Positions 1 to 9,946 of a stretch of DNA of 64,000 bases are shown here, one piece after another. Position numbers and translations under genes: made by a program. Source of the DNA: an uncultured bacterium (GTDB lineage: Bacteria > Pseudomonadota > Gammaproteobacteria > Burkholderiales > Burkholderiaceae_C); assembly GCA_903928495.1 (NCBI GenBank), contig CAIYQZ010000003.1:1-64000 (forward strand), given 5' to 3'. Each line of letters opens with the position of its first letter. The stretch's first letter is position 1. The notes under the pieces are model-generated. The model had not been told where the DNA came from. It made no database searches and was given only the letters and a program-made list of their open reading frames with translations.

Positions 1-1041
1 AGACAGGCTGAACACGCCGAACAACTGACCGTCCAAGTCGTTGCGGTCGGTAATCACCACGATGGTTGGGTTGGCCATGGCGGGCTCTTGCATCACCCGT
101 GCGGCAAAGCAGGTCATGGTGATGCTTTTGCCGCTGCCCTGGGTGTGCCACACCACGCCGCCTTTGCCGCGCAGGTTGCTGGCGCTGTCTGGCCGCGAGG
201 CTGCCACCACATGCCCGATGGCTGAACGCACGGCGTGGTACTGGTGGTACCCGGCAATCTTCTTTATCAGCGTGCCGTCGTCTTCAAACAGCACAAAGTA
301 GCGCAGGTAGTCCAACAGGTGCTGCGGGGCCAGCACGCCGCGCACCAGGGTCTGCAGCTCGTGGAACTCGCCCAGCGGGTCCAGGGTTTCACCGTCGATG
401 GTGCGCCACTGCTGGAACCGCTCTGCGCTGCCCGACAGGCTTCCCATGCGGGCCTCGGTGCCATCGGACACCACCAGCACTTCGTTGTACTGGAACACAT
501 CGGGAATCTGCTCTTTGTACGTTTGAATCTGGTCGAAGGCTCTCCAGATGTCGGCGTTTTCGTCAGCGGGGTTCTTGAGTTCAATGAGCACCAGCGGCAG
601 GCCGTTGATGAACAGAATGATGTCGGGCCGCCGGGTGTGTTGAGAGCCTTTGATGGTGAACTGGTTCACCGCCCAAAACTCGTTTTTGTCGGGCTGTGCC
701 CAGTCCACCAAGCGCACGAAGTCGCCCACGCTTTCGCCGTCGCGCTGGTACTGCACCGGCACGCCGTTGACCAGCAGTTTGTGGAAGGCGCGGTTGGCGG
801 ACAGCAGCGCAGGGATGCCAAGGTTCTGCACCTGGTGCAGCGCGTCTTCGCGGGCAGCGGTGGGCAGGTGCGGGTTCAGGCGCTGGATGGCTTCGCGCAG
901 GCGGAAAGGCAGGATGACCTGGCGGTGGTCAGCCCGCTGGGGCGTGGGGCCGTCGTGGGCAATGTCATAGCCGCTGACCTTGGCATAGCCTAACTCGGCT
1001 AGCCAGGCCAGAGTTTCTTGTTCCATTTGGTCTTCGGTCAT
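1..1041 (-). CDS. hsdR: Type I restriction enzyme, R subunit HsdR (partial, N-terminal 347 residues)
   Basis: This is the motor and nuclease subunit of a type I restriction complex, which translocates and cleaves DNA lacking the cognate methylation. The frame is open from the ATG to the left edge, so only the N-terminal third is seen. A PD-(D/E)xK-type nuclease site is visible (RRPD at residues 137-140, IELK at 153-156). It is followed by Walker A, TQGSGKS at residues 300-306, and by the conserved ITDRNDLDGQL at 330-340, where the superfamily 2 helicase domain begins. The start lies 19 bp after the stop of the SIR2 gene, so it is the fourth visible gene of the hsdM-hsdS-SIR2-hsdR operon. No damage is seen in the visible part. 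Confidence 0.95.
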   Translation of the reverse strand, partial: MTEDQMEQETLAWLAELGYAKVSGYDIAHDGPTPQRADHRQVILPFRLREAIQRLNPHLPTAAREDALHQVQNLGIPALLSANRAFHKLLVNGVPVQYQRDGESVGDFVRLVDWAQPDKNEFWAVNQFTIKGSQHTRRPDIILFINGLPLVLIELKNPADENADIWRAFDQIQTYKEQIPDVFQYNEVLVVSDGTEARMGSLSGSAERFQQWRTIDGETLDPLGEFHELQTLVRGVLAPQHLLDYLRYFVLFEDDGTLIKKIAGYHQYHAVRSAIGHVVAASRPDSASNLRGKGGVVWHTQGSGKSITMTCFAARVMQEPAMANPTIVVITDRNDLDGQLFGVFSLS

Positions 1042-1060
1042 GTTCTCAACACCTATTCCC

Positions 1061-2818
1061 TCAGTACCAACGACTGTTCAATTGCGCAACCCAAGATTCG
1101 AATGCAGCCACAGCCAGTTCTACCTCGTGAGCAGTGCTTCCAAATAGGCCGGAAGCCACATAAGGAGAGCGCTCGCACTCAGCCTCAATACTCGACCTCC
1201 ATGCCTGCAAAACTCTAGTCCTGCTCGATGGCCGATAGCCAAATCGGCCAGGTGGATGGAAATCCGCATTGAAGACTGGTGGGCAGAGCTTGTGATTCGC
1301 AATTGCCAAGACAACTTCAACTGAGTCGAACTGAAAGTCATAGTCCAATCGTGAGTCAAACTCTTCGCAGAATCCTCCCCAAAAGTATTCGACAAGCCAG
1401 TCGTTTAAGGGTGCATGCCTACGGTCCTGACCCTCCAGAAGTCGTCCCCAAGTCTGCGGGTCATCTCTTAACAGACAGAACGGAGGAACTACATCAACCG
1501 CAAGAACAGGCTGCCGGGCATAAAGCTCGAGCTCATTGGTCAATAGAGGGGCAACAGTGTCCCAGCGACCTTGAATCGATGCGCCGAGTAGCGCTGCGTA
1601 TGTGAGTAAGGTCACGGGATAGCCCTGATAGGCCATCCACAGCATTTGTCCCTGTTTATTTTTTGTACCGTACAAACGACGTTGCGCGGAGACCAGTTGT
1701 TGAACTGCGGCGCGGTCGCCCCAACGTCCGACCTGAAAAGCAATTGCACAAATCGTCCCGCAAATCCCCTCATACAGCCGCACGCGAGTGGTCACTGTTT
1801 CAGTGCTGACCGATTCGGATGTATTGAAAAGTCGGTCTTGCTGGAGCTCTTTTTTGACCCTATTGCTTTCTTCACCAATTAAGTCGGCCAATTGAATCCG
1901 CGAGGTGTCTGGGGTTGCAAGGTATCGCTTGCATGCGACCACTGATGCCTTCACTGATAGGGGATGAGGCTGCGCAAACTGCTCAATAGCCTTTACACGT
2001 TGCTCGATGTTCTCGAAGAAACCATCTGCGTCCGAAATTGAGATGTGCTGCCCACTTCGGTGAACCAACAGTGCCGTGGCTCGCTCGCTAGGTTTTCCTC
2101 TAACAGCAAAAAAAGTCGAGAAGCGCCTGCTGGGAGCTCGCTCCATCGCACGTCGCAGTGCTTCATCCCAATCAGCGGACCAGCCGCAAGCAACTAACCC
2201 ATACTCGTCGAAGACTTGGTTAAGGAGCGTGTCGAGTAGTGGAGGGTAACTGGCCAGCTCTTTCGGGGTGTTGAGGATGCGTGTGTCTAAGTAGTCGCCA
2301 TGCAGCTTGATGACACAGCACTTCATGTGCGCCAAAGGCAATGCACCATGAATCTGGTCCGGTGTGCTGATGACTGTCGGCGCGATACCAATTTCCTCCA
2401 GCGCTCGCTCCATGAGCCGGTCGAAATTGGTTGTCAGAATCACACGGACATGTCCGCTCAAAACTAATCGAGCAATTGCATGGTGCGCCTTGGTGGGCGA
2501 CTTGACTCCTTCGCGTCGCTCCTCATCAGAGGGCTCAAAATAGGACCGGAGAATCTGCGCTCGCTCTGCGGGTGTCTTTGCCAAGGAATCCAGAAGGCTA
2601 GAGTAGCCAGGTTGTTCGCCGTACTTAGTACTGAACCAAGCTGCCGGGTCAGGTTCGCAGTCGTTACCTTCGGCTGCTGCCAACTTTCGAACGAGGTCAA
2701 GAACGACCTCCCACCCCGTCGGAATTCGAGCTGCTCTTGACACGCCAGAGCCGAGCAATAATGCATAGACACCAGGGCTTGATTGCATCGCGAACGCCAG
2801 TGAGAGTTCAGGTGTCAT
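1061..2818 (-). CDS. SIR2-family domain protein embedded in the type I RM operon (putative NAD-consuming defence effector)
   Basis: A 585-residue protein with an N-terminal SIR2-like Rossmann domain, residues about 15-225. Visible motifs are LLGSGVSRAARIP at 21-33 (nucleotide-binding glycine loop), TTNFDRL at 129-135 (Asn131 and Asp133), KLHGDY at 171-176 (His173, the usual catalytic histidine) and GWSADWDEAL at 212-221. All expected catalytic residues are present. The rest, about 290-585, is a soluble domain I do not recognise. In phage defence (ThsA, DSR, pAgo-SIR2) such domains hydrolyse NAD+; a deacylase role is the alternative. Its ATG overlaps the hsdS stop (ATGA) and hsdR follows 19 bp later, so it is translated with the RM genes. 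Base composition looks lower in GC than hsdM or hsdR, suggesting separate acquisition. Confidence 0.88.
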   Translation of the reverse strand: MTPELSLAFAMQSSPGVYALLLGSGVSRAARIPTGWEVVLDLVRKLAAAEGNDCEPDPAAWFSTKYGEQPGYSSLLDSLAKTPAERAQILRSYFEPSDEERREGVKSPTKAHHAIARLVLSGHVRVILTTNFDRLMERALEEIGIAPTVISTPDQIHGALPLAHMKCCVIKLHGDYLDTRILNTPKELASYPPLLDTLLNQVFDEYGLVACGWSADWDEALRRAMERAPSRRFSTFFAVRGKPSERATALLVHRSGQHISISDADGFFENIEQRVKAIEQFAQPHPLSVKASVVACKRYLATPDTSRIQLADLIGEESNRVKKELQQDRLFNTSESVSTETVTTRVRLYEGICGTICAIAFQVGRWGDRAAVQQLVSAQRRLYGTKNKQGQMLWMAYQGYPVTLLTYAALLGASIQGRWDTVAPLLTNELELYARQPVLAVDVVPPFCLLRDDPQTWGRLLEGQDRRHAPLNDWLVEYFWGGFCEEFDSRLDYDFQFDSVEVVLAIANHKLCPPVFNADFHPPGRFGYRPSSRTRVLQAWRSSIEAECERSPYVASGLFGSTAHEVELAVAAFESWVAQLNSRWY

Positions 2819-4083
2819 GCCAACTCCTCCTCCACCTGAGCCCGCAATTTCGGCACCTTTAGCCTGCCGGAAATAAGTAGAGGAAGCAGGGTGTCTCGGA
2901 GAGTGGAGAGGGTTTGGGCTTGCGCTTCGTTGTCATCGATTCGCTGCCGAAGCACACAAGCCGTCGTGTCGAACGCGGCTAATACTGCTGGCGGTGCATC
3001 TGGCACCAACAAGCGATAGACGTTTTCACGGTTCAAGCCCGGCACCGCTGCGTCGGTGTTCATATCGTGCAGGCCCAGCGTCTTCAGGAGTTGATGGCAG
3101 TACGTCAATGGATGCTTTGTCTTGACATAAAACACCGTATCAATCGGGAAGAATGGACGACTTTCCCAGTAGATGCTGCCCACAGTTCCTTTTCTGCCCA
3201 CGATAACGGACGGCTCATCTACGAGGGCTTTGTCATGCCACCCAGTGATGCCGCCAGAGCCATAGACGGGTACTCCACCAGGCGTTCGTGTTTCTGCCTT
3301 CAACGCCTTGCCGTATGCCAACTCAAGGAATGAGTCGAGGCGAGTAATTCCCCACCCCCTCGGCACCACCCCCAACTCCGTCTCCTCAAACGAATCGGGA
3401 AACAGCGCCGCTGTGGCCTCGTCCATGCCTTCGGGTGCGCGGCCTTCCATCTTGGCGCGCACGGGTTCGAAATCGACAAACCACGACTTGAACAGCGCCT
3501 GGGCGATGGCTTCGAGGGTTGCGTTGGTTTCGCGCAGGAGGGTGATGCGGTCGTCGAGGGCACCCAAAATTCCGACAATGCGGTCTTGCTCTTCTGAAGA
3601 GGGAAGCCATAGCGGAGCTTCGAGAAAATCGCCTTTTCTAATGTGAATTTGAGTTGAGCCGACGCAGTGCCCCTTGATGTATTCGCGGTAAATTGGAGCG
3701 TTACACCAATAAACCATGTAGCGACCGTTTACAAATGGTTTGAATCTGACGACGTTTGCACCCTGGTTGACGAGGTATTGCCTATCAGTAGGGACACGGG
3801 CGAGCAAGCCCAAAAAGTTCGCAGCCTGTGTGAGGTCTCTTGTTGTCAATAAGTAGTCGCCATCTTGTGTGGTTCTATATCCTCTTGTGCGAGCCAACTC
3901 GTGGCTGATGAATCGCGTGTCACTAGGCTCTAGGCGACCGAATGGCTTTACGTCACCCTTTGACAATACAGGCACGCCATCGCTGCCGTACTCCATTTTG
4001 AGAAATGGGTCGCCACTACAAAACCAGTCAATGACCGCCCCAATAGTTGTTACTTCCCATGGGGTCAATGCCTCAGAACTCAT
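2815..4083 (-). CDS. hsdS: Type I restriction-modification system, specificity subunit HsdS
   Basis: DNA-recognition subunit of the type I complex, 422 residues, a normal length. It has the usual two-fold plan: target recognition domain 1 (about residues 1-150); a central conserved helical spacer with [36 protein letters not shown] and the ELGVVPRGW lead-in; target domain 2 (about 245-370); and a C-terminal conserved helix ending near [15 protein letters not shown]. Its start overlaps the hsdM stop by 11 bp, and its stop overlaps the SIR2 gene start by 4 bp. The conserved spacer is clearly GC-richer than the two recognition domains, the usual trace of domain swapping. The recognised sequence cannot be predicted by eye. 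Confidence 0.95.
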   Translation of the reverse strand: MSSEALTPWEVTTIGAVIDWFCSGDPFLKMEYGSDGVPVLSKGDVKPFGRLEPSDTRFISHELARTRGYRTTQDGDYLLTTRDLTQAANFLGLLARVPTDRQYLVNQGANVVRFKPFVNGRYMVYWCNAPIYREYIKGHCVGSTQIHIRKGDFLEAPLWLPSSEEQDRIVGILGALDDRITLLRETNATLEAIAQALFKSWFVDFEPVRAKMEGRAPEGMDEATAALFPDSFEETELGVVPRGWGITRLDSFLELAYGKALKAETRTPGGVPVYGSGGITGWHDKALVDEPSVIVGRKGTVGSIYWESRPFFPIDTVFYVKTKHPLTYCHQLLKTLGLHDMNTDAAVPGLNRENVYRLLVPDAPPAVLAAFDTTACVLRQRIDDNEAQAQTLSTLRDTLLPLLISGRLKVPKLRAQVEEELA

Positions 4084-5635
4084 ACCCCAGCCCCCCCAGC
4101 TTGACCCGAATCAGCGCATCCAGCTCCGCGCCTTTGGCCATCTGCTCACCCAGCTTCTCGGTCAGCTTGCGCATCTTGTCGTCAAAGGCTTCGTCGTCGT
4201 CTTCCACCGCTTCCGCGCCTACGTAGCGGCCGGGGGTCAACACATGGCCGTGCTGAGCAATTTCGGCCAGGGGCACGCTGCGGCAAAAGCCGGGTTGGTC
4301 GGAGTATTCGGTCACCGTTGAGCCTGCCAGCACCTCACCACGCCAAGCCGCCACGGTCTCGGCAATGCGTGTGATGGCGTCATCGTCCAGCTCACACTGC
4401 ACACGCGAAATCATCTTGGCGAGTTTGCGGGCATCGATGAATAGCACTTCGCCTTTGCGCTTCTTTTGTTTAGCCAAGAACCACAGGCAGGCCGGTATTT
4501 GGGTGTTGAAGAACAGTTGGCCGGGCAGGGCCACCATCACTTCCACCACGTCGGCATCGACCATGGCGGCGCGTATCACGCCTTCATTGTTCTGGCTGCT
4601 GCTCATGCTGCCGTTGGCCAACACAATGCCTGCACGGCCTGTGTCTTTCAGGTGATGCAGCATGTGCTGCAGCCAAGCGTAGTTGGCGTTGCCCTGGGGT
4701 GGGTCGCCAAAGTGCCAACGGGGGTCGCCTTCAAGGCTGCCGTGCCACCAGTCTGAAATGTTGAAAGGTGGGTTGGCCAGAATGAAGTCGGCCCGCAAGT
4801 CGGGGTGCTGGTTGCGGGTGAAGGTGTCGACGGGTTCGCGGCCCAGGTTGTAGTCAATGCCTCGAATGGCCAGATTCATGGCAGCCAGCCGCCAGGTGGT
4901 GGGGTTGCTTTCTTGGCCGTAAATGCTCACATCGCCCAGCCTGCCGCCGTGGGCTGCGATGAACTTTTCGCTCTGCACAAACATGCCACCGCTGCCGCAG
5001 CAGGGGTCGTACACCTTGCCGGTGTGGGGGTTGAGCACGGCCACCAGAGTTTTGACGATGGATGCCGGGGTGTAGAACTGCCCGCCCTTTTTGCCCTCGG
5101 CACTGGCGAACTGGCCCAAGAAATACTCGTAAACCTGGCCCAACACATCGCGGGCTTTGGCTGCATCGGTGCCAAAGCCTATTGTCGAAACCAAATCGAC
5201 CAGCTCGCCCAGCTTGCCGTCGGGCAATTGCGCACGGGCATAGCGTTTGTCCAGAATGCCTTTGAGCTTGGGGTTTTCCACCTCAATCACGGCCAGGGCG
5301 TTGTCAATCAGCTTGCCAATTTCAGGGGCTTTGGCCAGGTTGCGCAGGGTTTCCCAGCGGGCCACTTCTGGCACCCAGAACACGTTGGCGCTGATGTAGT
5401 AGTCGCGGTCTTCCAGCTCGGCGGCCAGGTCTTCAGGCGTGGCGTCGGCAAAGTAGAACTCGTCGGCTGGGTTTTGCAACCTGGCCTGCACCTCGGCGCG
5501 GCGGGCAGCAAAGGTGTCTGCCACGTACTTCAGGAATATGAGGCCTAGTACCAGGTGCTTGTACTCGGCGGCGTCCATGTTGGCGCGCAGCTTGTCGGCG
5601 GTGGCCCACAGGGTTTTCTGGATGTCTTCAAGCAT
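4073..5635 (-). CDS. hsdM: Type I restriction-modification system, methyltransferase subunit HsdM
   Basis: N6-adenine methyltransferase subunit, 520 residues. The N-terminal helical domain begins [19 protein letters not shown]. The S-adenosylmethionine motif I is DPCCGSGG at residues 210-217, and the catalytic motif IV is NPPF at 288-291. The FYTP segment at 187-190 is the usual lead-in to motif I. It is the first gene of the operon; hsdS overlaps its end by 11 bp. Codon use and GC look like the chromosomal background, unlike the SIR2 gene downstream. It appears intact, so self-methylation should be functional. Confidence 0.97.
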   Translation of the reverse strand: MLEDIQKTLWATADKLRANMDAAEYKHLVLGLIFLKYVADTFAARRAEVQARLQNPADEFYFADATPEDLAAELEDRDYYISANVFWVPEVARWETLRNLAKAPEIGKLIDNALAVIEVENPKLKGILDKRYARAQLPDGKLGELVDLVSTIGFGTDAAKARDVLGQVYEYFLGQFASAEGKKGGQFYTPASIVKTLVAVLNPHTGKVYDPCCGSGGMFVQSEKFIAAHGGRLGDVSIYGQESNPTTWRLAAMNLAIRGIDYNLGREPVDTFTRNQHPDLRADFILANPPFNISDWWHGSLEGDPRWHFGDPPQGNANYAWLQHMLHHLKDTGRAGIVLANGSMSSSQNNEGVIRAAMVDADVVEVMVALPGQLFFNTQIPACLWFLAKQKKRKGEVLFIDARKLAKMISRVQCELDDDAITRIAETVAAWRGEVLAGSTVTEYSDQPGFCRSVPLAEIAQHGHVLTPGRYVGAEAVEDDDEAFDDKMRKLTEKLGEQMAKGAELDALIRVKLGGLGYEF

Positions 5636-5733
5636 GTGTCGCTGGTGCCTCTGGTGTTGTTTGGCCGGAGGACGACATCAGGCCCGCACGCCATTGGGCG
5701 GACCCTGCTGTTTTCTTTTCCTCCCCCTCGCTA

Positions 5734-5763
5734 ACTATCGTAGCAAGGCTGGCTGCGATTCAA
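5734..5763 (-). promoter_or_regulatory. Possible sigma-70 promoter for hsdM
   Basis: On the minus strand the sequence reads TTGAAT, 18 bp, GATAGT, ending about 100 bp upstream of the hsdM ATG. The elements are only moderately close to consensus, and no transcript data exist. Confidence 0.28.
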
Positions 5764-5795
5764 GGGTGATGGATACCCGGTGGTGTGGCTATTTC

Positions 5796-5836
5796 ATCAA
5801 GGCTGCGTCATTTCGGCCCGCGCATCACGCCTTGAT
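5796..5836. repeat. 8-bp inverted repeat upstream of hsdM (possible operator)
   Basis: ATCAAGGC (5796-5803) and GCCTTGAT (5829-5836) form a perfect 8-bp inverted repeat separated by 25 bp, between the hsdM promoter region and the small open frame at 5862. No controller gene is visible nearby, so a regulatory role is only a possibility. Confidence 0.25.
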
Positions 5837-5861
5837 ATGACCAGCGTTCAAACTGGCTGGC

Positions 5862-6071
5862 ATGCGGCCTGCAAACATGTATCCAGAGAACCGAAACACC
5901 CCTTGCCGTCGCTGTGCCTACTTTGAACGCTGGGCAACTTGCACCGTGGCCGGCAGCCAGGTGGATGGACTGTTAGCGCGGTGTGTCAGGGAACCACGGG
6001 TGCACATTCATGCAGCGCCTGACCAAGGGTGTGTTTTCTGGTTGAGGGAGATTGGGGCCGATGACGAGTAG
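5862..6071 (+). CDS. Small cysteine-rich hypothetical protein
   Basis: A 69-residue open frame divergent from the hsd operon. I do not recognise the family. It contains PCRRCAYF, ATCTV, LARCVREPR and DQGCVFW, giving Cys spacing C-x2-C-x9-C-x13-C-x15-C. That could bind zinc or iron, and such a regular pattern with charged, protein-like composition argues against a random frame. No clear ribosome-binding site precedes either the ATG at 5862 or the alternative ATG at 5877. A hairpin with flanking A and T tracts follows at 6172-6206 and could terminate it. It lies between the tRNA-Ser 3' end and the RM operon, an accessory position. If it is not a gene, 5636-6213 is a 578-bp gap holding only the weak sites noted here. 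Confidence 0.5.
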   Translation: MRPANMYPENRNTPCRRCAYFERWATCTVAGSQVDGLLARCVREPRVHIHAAPDQGCVFWLREIGADDE

Positions 6072-6171
6072 TGAGCCACCGAGAGCCAATTTGGCCAGCA
6101 TGGTCGGCTCAGGAATGGCCCGTAACCCTGTACCGCTGGCTACGCAGTGGCTACACAGAAAGAACATAAGC

Positions 6172-6206
6172 AAAAAGCCCGCATCATTTCTGATAGCGGG
6201 CTTTTC
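6172..6206. terminator. Bidirectional rho-independent terminator below tRNA-Ser
   Basis: GCCCGC (6177-6182) and GCGGGC (6196-6201) form a 6-bp GC stem with a 13-nt loop, with AAAAA on the left and TTTTCTT on the right. On the minus strand it ends in a T run just after the tRNA-Ser 3' end. On the plus strand it can end the small gene at 5862. Confidence 0.7.
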
Positions 6207-6213
6207 TTATCAG

Positions 6214-6305
6214 TGGCGGAGAAAGAGGGATTCGAACCCTCGGTACAGGAGAACCTGTACGCCGGATTTCGAATCCGGTGCATTCGACCACTCTGCCATC
6301 TCTCC
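6214..6305 (-). tRNA. tRNA-Ser (anticodon CGA)
   Basis: Minus-strand 92-nt class II tRNA. The acceptor stem GGAGAGA pairs with TTTCTCC, followed by G and an encoded CCA. The D arm contains TGGCAGAGTGGTCGAA. The anticodon stem CCGGA/TCCGG encloses the loop TTCGAAA, giving anticodon CGA (reads UCG). A long variable arm, CGTACAGG/CCTGTACC, marks a serine tRNA, and the T arm carries GGTTCGAATCC. It lies 57 bp downstream of serS on the same strand, so the tRNA and its own synthetase gene are neighbours. Its 3' end faces the restriction-modification block. Confidence 0.97.
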
Positions 6306-6329
6306 GGGGTGATCTTTTAAAGAGCCGCG

Positions 6330-6358
6330 ATTCTAGCAGTGGGGCACTGGCAAAACCT
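6330..6358 (-). promoter_or_regulatory. Possible stringent-type promoter of tRNA-Ser
   Basis: Between the serS stop and the tRNA, the minus strand shows TAGAAT (6330-6335) followed by a GC-rich discriminator, GCGGC, typical of stable-RNA promoters. The -35 region is poor (AGGTTT or TTTTGC). The tRNA may instead be read through from serS. Confidence 0.3.
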
Positions 6359-6362
6359 GTGT

Positions 6363-7712
<1,350 letters not shown>

Positions 7713-7721
7713 TTAATATTT

Positions 7722-7775
7722 AAAGCTTTTTTGGCCTCCACCGCTTGATGGATAAGGCTTTACAGCTATTGGTTA
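7722..7775 (+). repeat. Dispersed Comamonadaceae-type intergenic repeat, copy A
   Basis: Core CTTTTTTGGCCTCCACCGCT, then TGATGGATAAGGCTTTACAG, then CTATTGG. It fills the spacer between serS and ispH. It shares the GCCTC, CGCTTGATGG and CAGCTATT blocks with the copies at 14808, 26002, 36794, 39209, 42056 and 45894. Confidence 0.8.
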
Positions 7776-8714
7776 TTCATCTTCATTCAGGCGCAAGCCC
7801 TTGGGCAGCGGGAATTGGATGGTTTCTTCAATACCGTCCATTTTGCGCACAGCCACAGCACCCAACTCGCGCAGACGCTGCACCACGCCTTGCACCAGCA
7901 GTTCGGGTGCAGAGGCCCCGGCGGTGAGGCCCACGCGCTGCTTGCCCACGAACCACTCTGGGTTCAGCTCGGACGCGTCGTCCACCATGTAGGCACTGGT
8001 GTCCAATTTGGCCGCCAGTTCGCGCAGGCGGTTGCTGTTGCTGCTGGTGGGGCTGCCGACCACCACCACCACGTCCACTTGGGGGCTGAGCACCTTCACA
8101 GCGTCTTGCCGGTTTTGGGTGGCGTAACAAATGTCTTGCTGTTTGGGCGCGCGGATGTGGGGGAACCGTGCCGTCACAGCAGCGGTGATCTCAGCTGCAT
8201 CGTCCACGCTGAGGGTGGTTTGTGTCACCACCGCCAGGCGCTCGGTCTGGCGGGGCTGAACGCGGGCCACGTCGGCCACGTCTTCCACCAGATGAATGCC
8301 TTCGGTCAGCTGCCCCATGGTGCCTTCCACCTCGGGGTGGCCCTTGTGGCCAATCATGATGAACTCAAACCCCTCTTTGGCCAGCTTGGCCACCTCCACG
8401 TGGACCTTGGTCACCAGTGGGCAGGTGGCGTCGAACACCTGAAAACCGCGCTGCGCCGCCTCGGCCTGCACAGCCTTGCTCACCCCGTGGGCAGAAAACA
8501 CCAGCGTGGCACCGGGGGGCACATCGGCCAGATCCTCTATGAAGATGGCACCGCGCTCCTTCAGGTCGTTCACCACATGGGTGTTGTGTACGATTTCGTG
8601 ACGCACATAGATGGGCGCACCGAACTTCGCCAGCGCTTTCTCCACGATTTCAATGGCACGGTCCACCCCCGCGCAAAAGCCGCGCGGTTCGGCCAGGGTG
8701 ATGTCCAGGTTCAT
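7773..8714 (-). CDS. ispH: 4-hydroxy-3-methylbut-2-enyl diphosphate reductase
   Basis: Last enzyme of the MEP isoprenoid pathway; a 4Fe-4S enzyme that reduces HMBPP to IPP and DMAPP in the cytosol. It is 313 residues from the ATG at 8714. The three cluster cysteines are present: [11 protein letters not shown] (Cys14), [12 protein letters not shown] (Cys98) and [10 protein letters not shown] (Cys196). The substrate-binding histidines sit in VRHEIVHN and SAHGVS. The start codon overlaps the fkpB stop (TGATG), the same coupling as in E. coli fkpB-ispH, so the two are probably co-translated. Confidence 0.98.
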   Translation of the reverse strand: MNLDITLAEPRGFCAGVDRAIEIVEKALAKFGAPIYVRHEIVHNTHVVNDLKERGAIFIEDLADVPPGATLVFSAHGVSKAVQAEAAQRGFQVFDATCPLVTKVHVEVAKLAKEGFEFIMIGHKGHPEVEGTMGQLTEGIHLVEDVADVARVQPRQTERLAVVTQTTLSVDDAAEITAAVTARFPHIRAPKQQDICYATQNRQDAVKVLSPQVDVVVVVGSPTSSNSNRLRELAAKLDTSAYMVDDASELNPEWFVGKQRVGLTAGASAPELLVQGVVQRLRELGAVAVRKMDGIEETIQFPLPKGLRLNEDE

Positions 8715-9160
8715 CACAGCACCACGATCAGTTGCACTTCAAACCGCACGGCCTGGCCGGCCAGGGGATGGTTGAAGTCGAACAACACGGCGCCGTCGGC
8801 TCGCACCTCGCGCACGGCGCCGGCATAGGTGCCCTGGCCGTTGGGCGTGGGGAACTGCACCACATGGCCGGGTTGGTAGGTTTCGTGCGGGTCGCCCAGT
8901 TCATTGAGCAGCTTGCGCGCCACCCACTGTTGCATGTCGGGCTGGCGGTCGCCAAAGGCTTCGCCGGGGGCCATCTCAAACGTGGTGTGGGTGCCTTCGG
9001 CCAAGCCCAGCAGGCGGGCCTCCAATGCAGGTGACAACTCGCCGTTTCCCAGGCTGAGCGTGGCGGGTGCGCCGCCAAAGGTGTTGACGATGTCCTGCCC
9101 GTTCAGACCGGACAAGCGGTAATGCAGCGTCAGAAACGACGCGGGTTCAACGTGGGGCAT
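8714..9160 (-). CDS. fkpB: FKBP-type peptidyl-prolyl cis-trans isomerase, SlpA/FkpB family
   Basis: Cytosolic prolyl isomerase/chaperone of the SlyD-like FKBP class, about 148 residues. The FKBP fold begins [13 protein letters not shown], with [19 protein letters not shown] as the flap-adjacent segment. An insert-in-flap domain follows ([20 protein letters not shown]), and the C-terminal VDFNHPLAG-like segment appears as [18 protein letters not shown] chose the ATG at 9160 because homologues begin a few residues before SFLTLHYRL; an ATG at 9187 and a TTG at 9193 are alternatives. It is coupled to ispH downstream. Confidence 0.92.
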   Translation of the reverse strand: MPHVEPASFLTLHYRLSGLNGQDIVNTFGGAPATLSLGNGELSPALEARLLGLAEGTHTTFEMAPGEAFGDRQPDMQQWVARKLLNELGDPHETYQPGHVVQFPTPNGQGTYAGAVREVRADGAVLFDFNHPLAGQAVRFEVQLIVVL

Positions 9161-9271
9161 GGGTGTGTGGGGGTGAAGAAAGGCCATAACCAAGGGCCAG
9201 GCACGGGGGCAGCACCGTGGCTAAACTGCCCCTATTGTAGAAAGCAGGCCAACCTGCGTGCCACCGCCGCC

Positions 9272-9946
9272 ATGCAACTGAAACACCTGCCAGAAGATTC
9301 CCGCCCCCGCGAAAAGTTGCTCTCGCGTGGCCCCGGTGCGCTCAGCGATGCCGAATTGCTGGCACTGCTGCTGCGCACCGGCATTCCGGGCAAAAACGTG
9401 GTGGCCCTGGCCGAAGAGCTGCTGACCCAGTTCGGCGGTGTGGCCGGGCTGTTGCACACCCCCGCCGATGCCCTGAAAACCATCAAAGGCCTGGGCCCGG
9501 CCAAACGCGCCGAAGTGGTGGCCGTTCTGGAACTGGCCCGCCGTGCCCTGGCGCAAGAGCTGAAGCAAAAGCCCTTGTTTGACGGCCCACAGGCCGTGCG
9601 CGACTACCTGCAACTGCAACTCGGTGCCAAAACCCACGAGGTGTTTGCCGTGCTGTTCCTGGACAGCCAGCACCGGCTGCTGGCGTTTGAAGAACTGTTT
9701 CGCGGCACGCTGACGCAAACCAGCGTGTACCCCCGCGAGGTGGTGTTGCGCGCCCTGCACCACCAGGCCGCCGCCGTGGTGCTGGCCCACAACCACCCCA
9801 GCGGCAGCGCCACTCCGTCGAGCGCCGACACGGCGCTGACCCGCACACTCAAAACCACGCTCGCCCTGGTGGACGTGACCGTGCTCGACCACTTTGTGGT
9901 GACGGCCAGCGGGTCCACCAGCATGGCCGAACTGGGGTTGGTGTGA
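9272..9946 (+). CDS. radC: RadC/UPF0758 family JAB-domain protein
   Basis: 224 residues from the ATG at 9272, which starts the family-typical [17 protein letters not shown]. An N-terminal helix-hairpin-helix-like segment ([20 protein letters not shown], 71-90) is followed by a JAB/MPN metalloprotease-like domain with HNHPSG at residues 173-178 and Asp at SSAD. The historic link to recombination repair is doubtful and the true role unknown. Divergent from fkpB; the Smr gene follows with a 4-bp GTGA overlap. Confidence 0.93.
   Translation: MQLKHLPEDSRPREKLLSRGPGALSDAELLALLLRTGIPGKNVVALAEELLTQFGGVAGLLHTPADALKTIKGLGPAKRAEVVAVLELARRALAQELKQKPLFDGPQAVRDYLQLQLGAKTHEVFAVLFLDSQHRLLAFEELFRGTLTQTSVYPREVVLRALHHQAAAVVLAHNHPSGSATPSSADTALTRTLKTTLALVDVTVLDHFVVTASGSTSMAELGLV

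Noticed and set aside
235-993. A 252-codon plus-strand frame near the left edge
   Set aside because: It is antisense to the partial hsdR, whose frame carries the nuclease and Walker A motifs.
5755-5805. A possible extra degenerate copy of the dispersed repeat (TGATGGATA ... GGCTATTT)
   Set aside because: Only short blocks match and the T-run/GCCTC part is missing; too weak to list as a copy.
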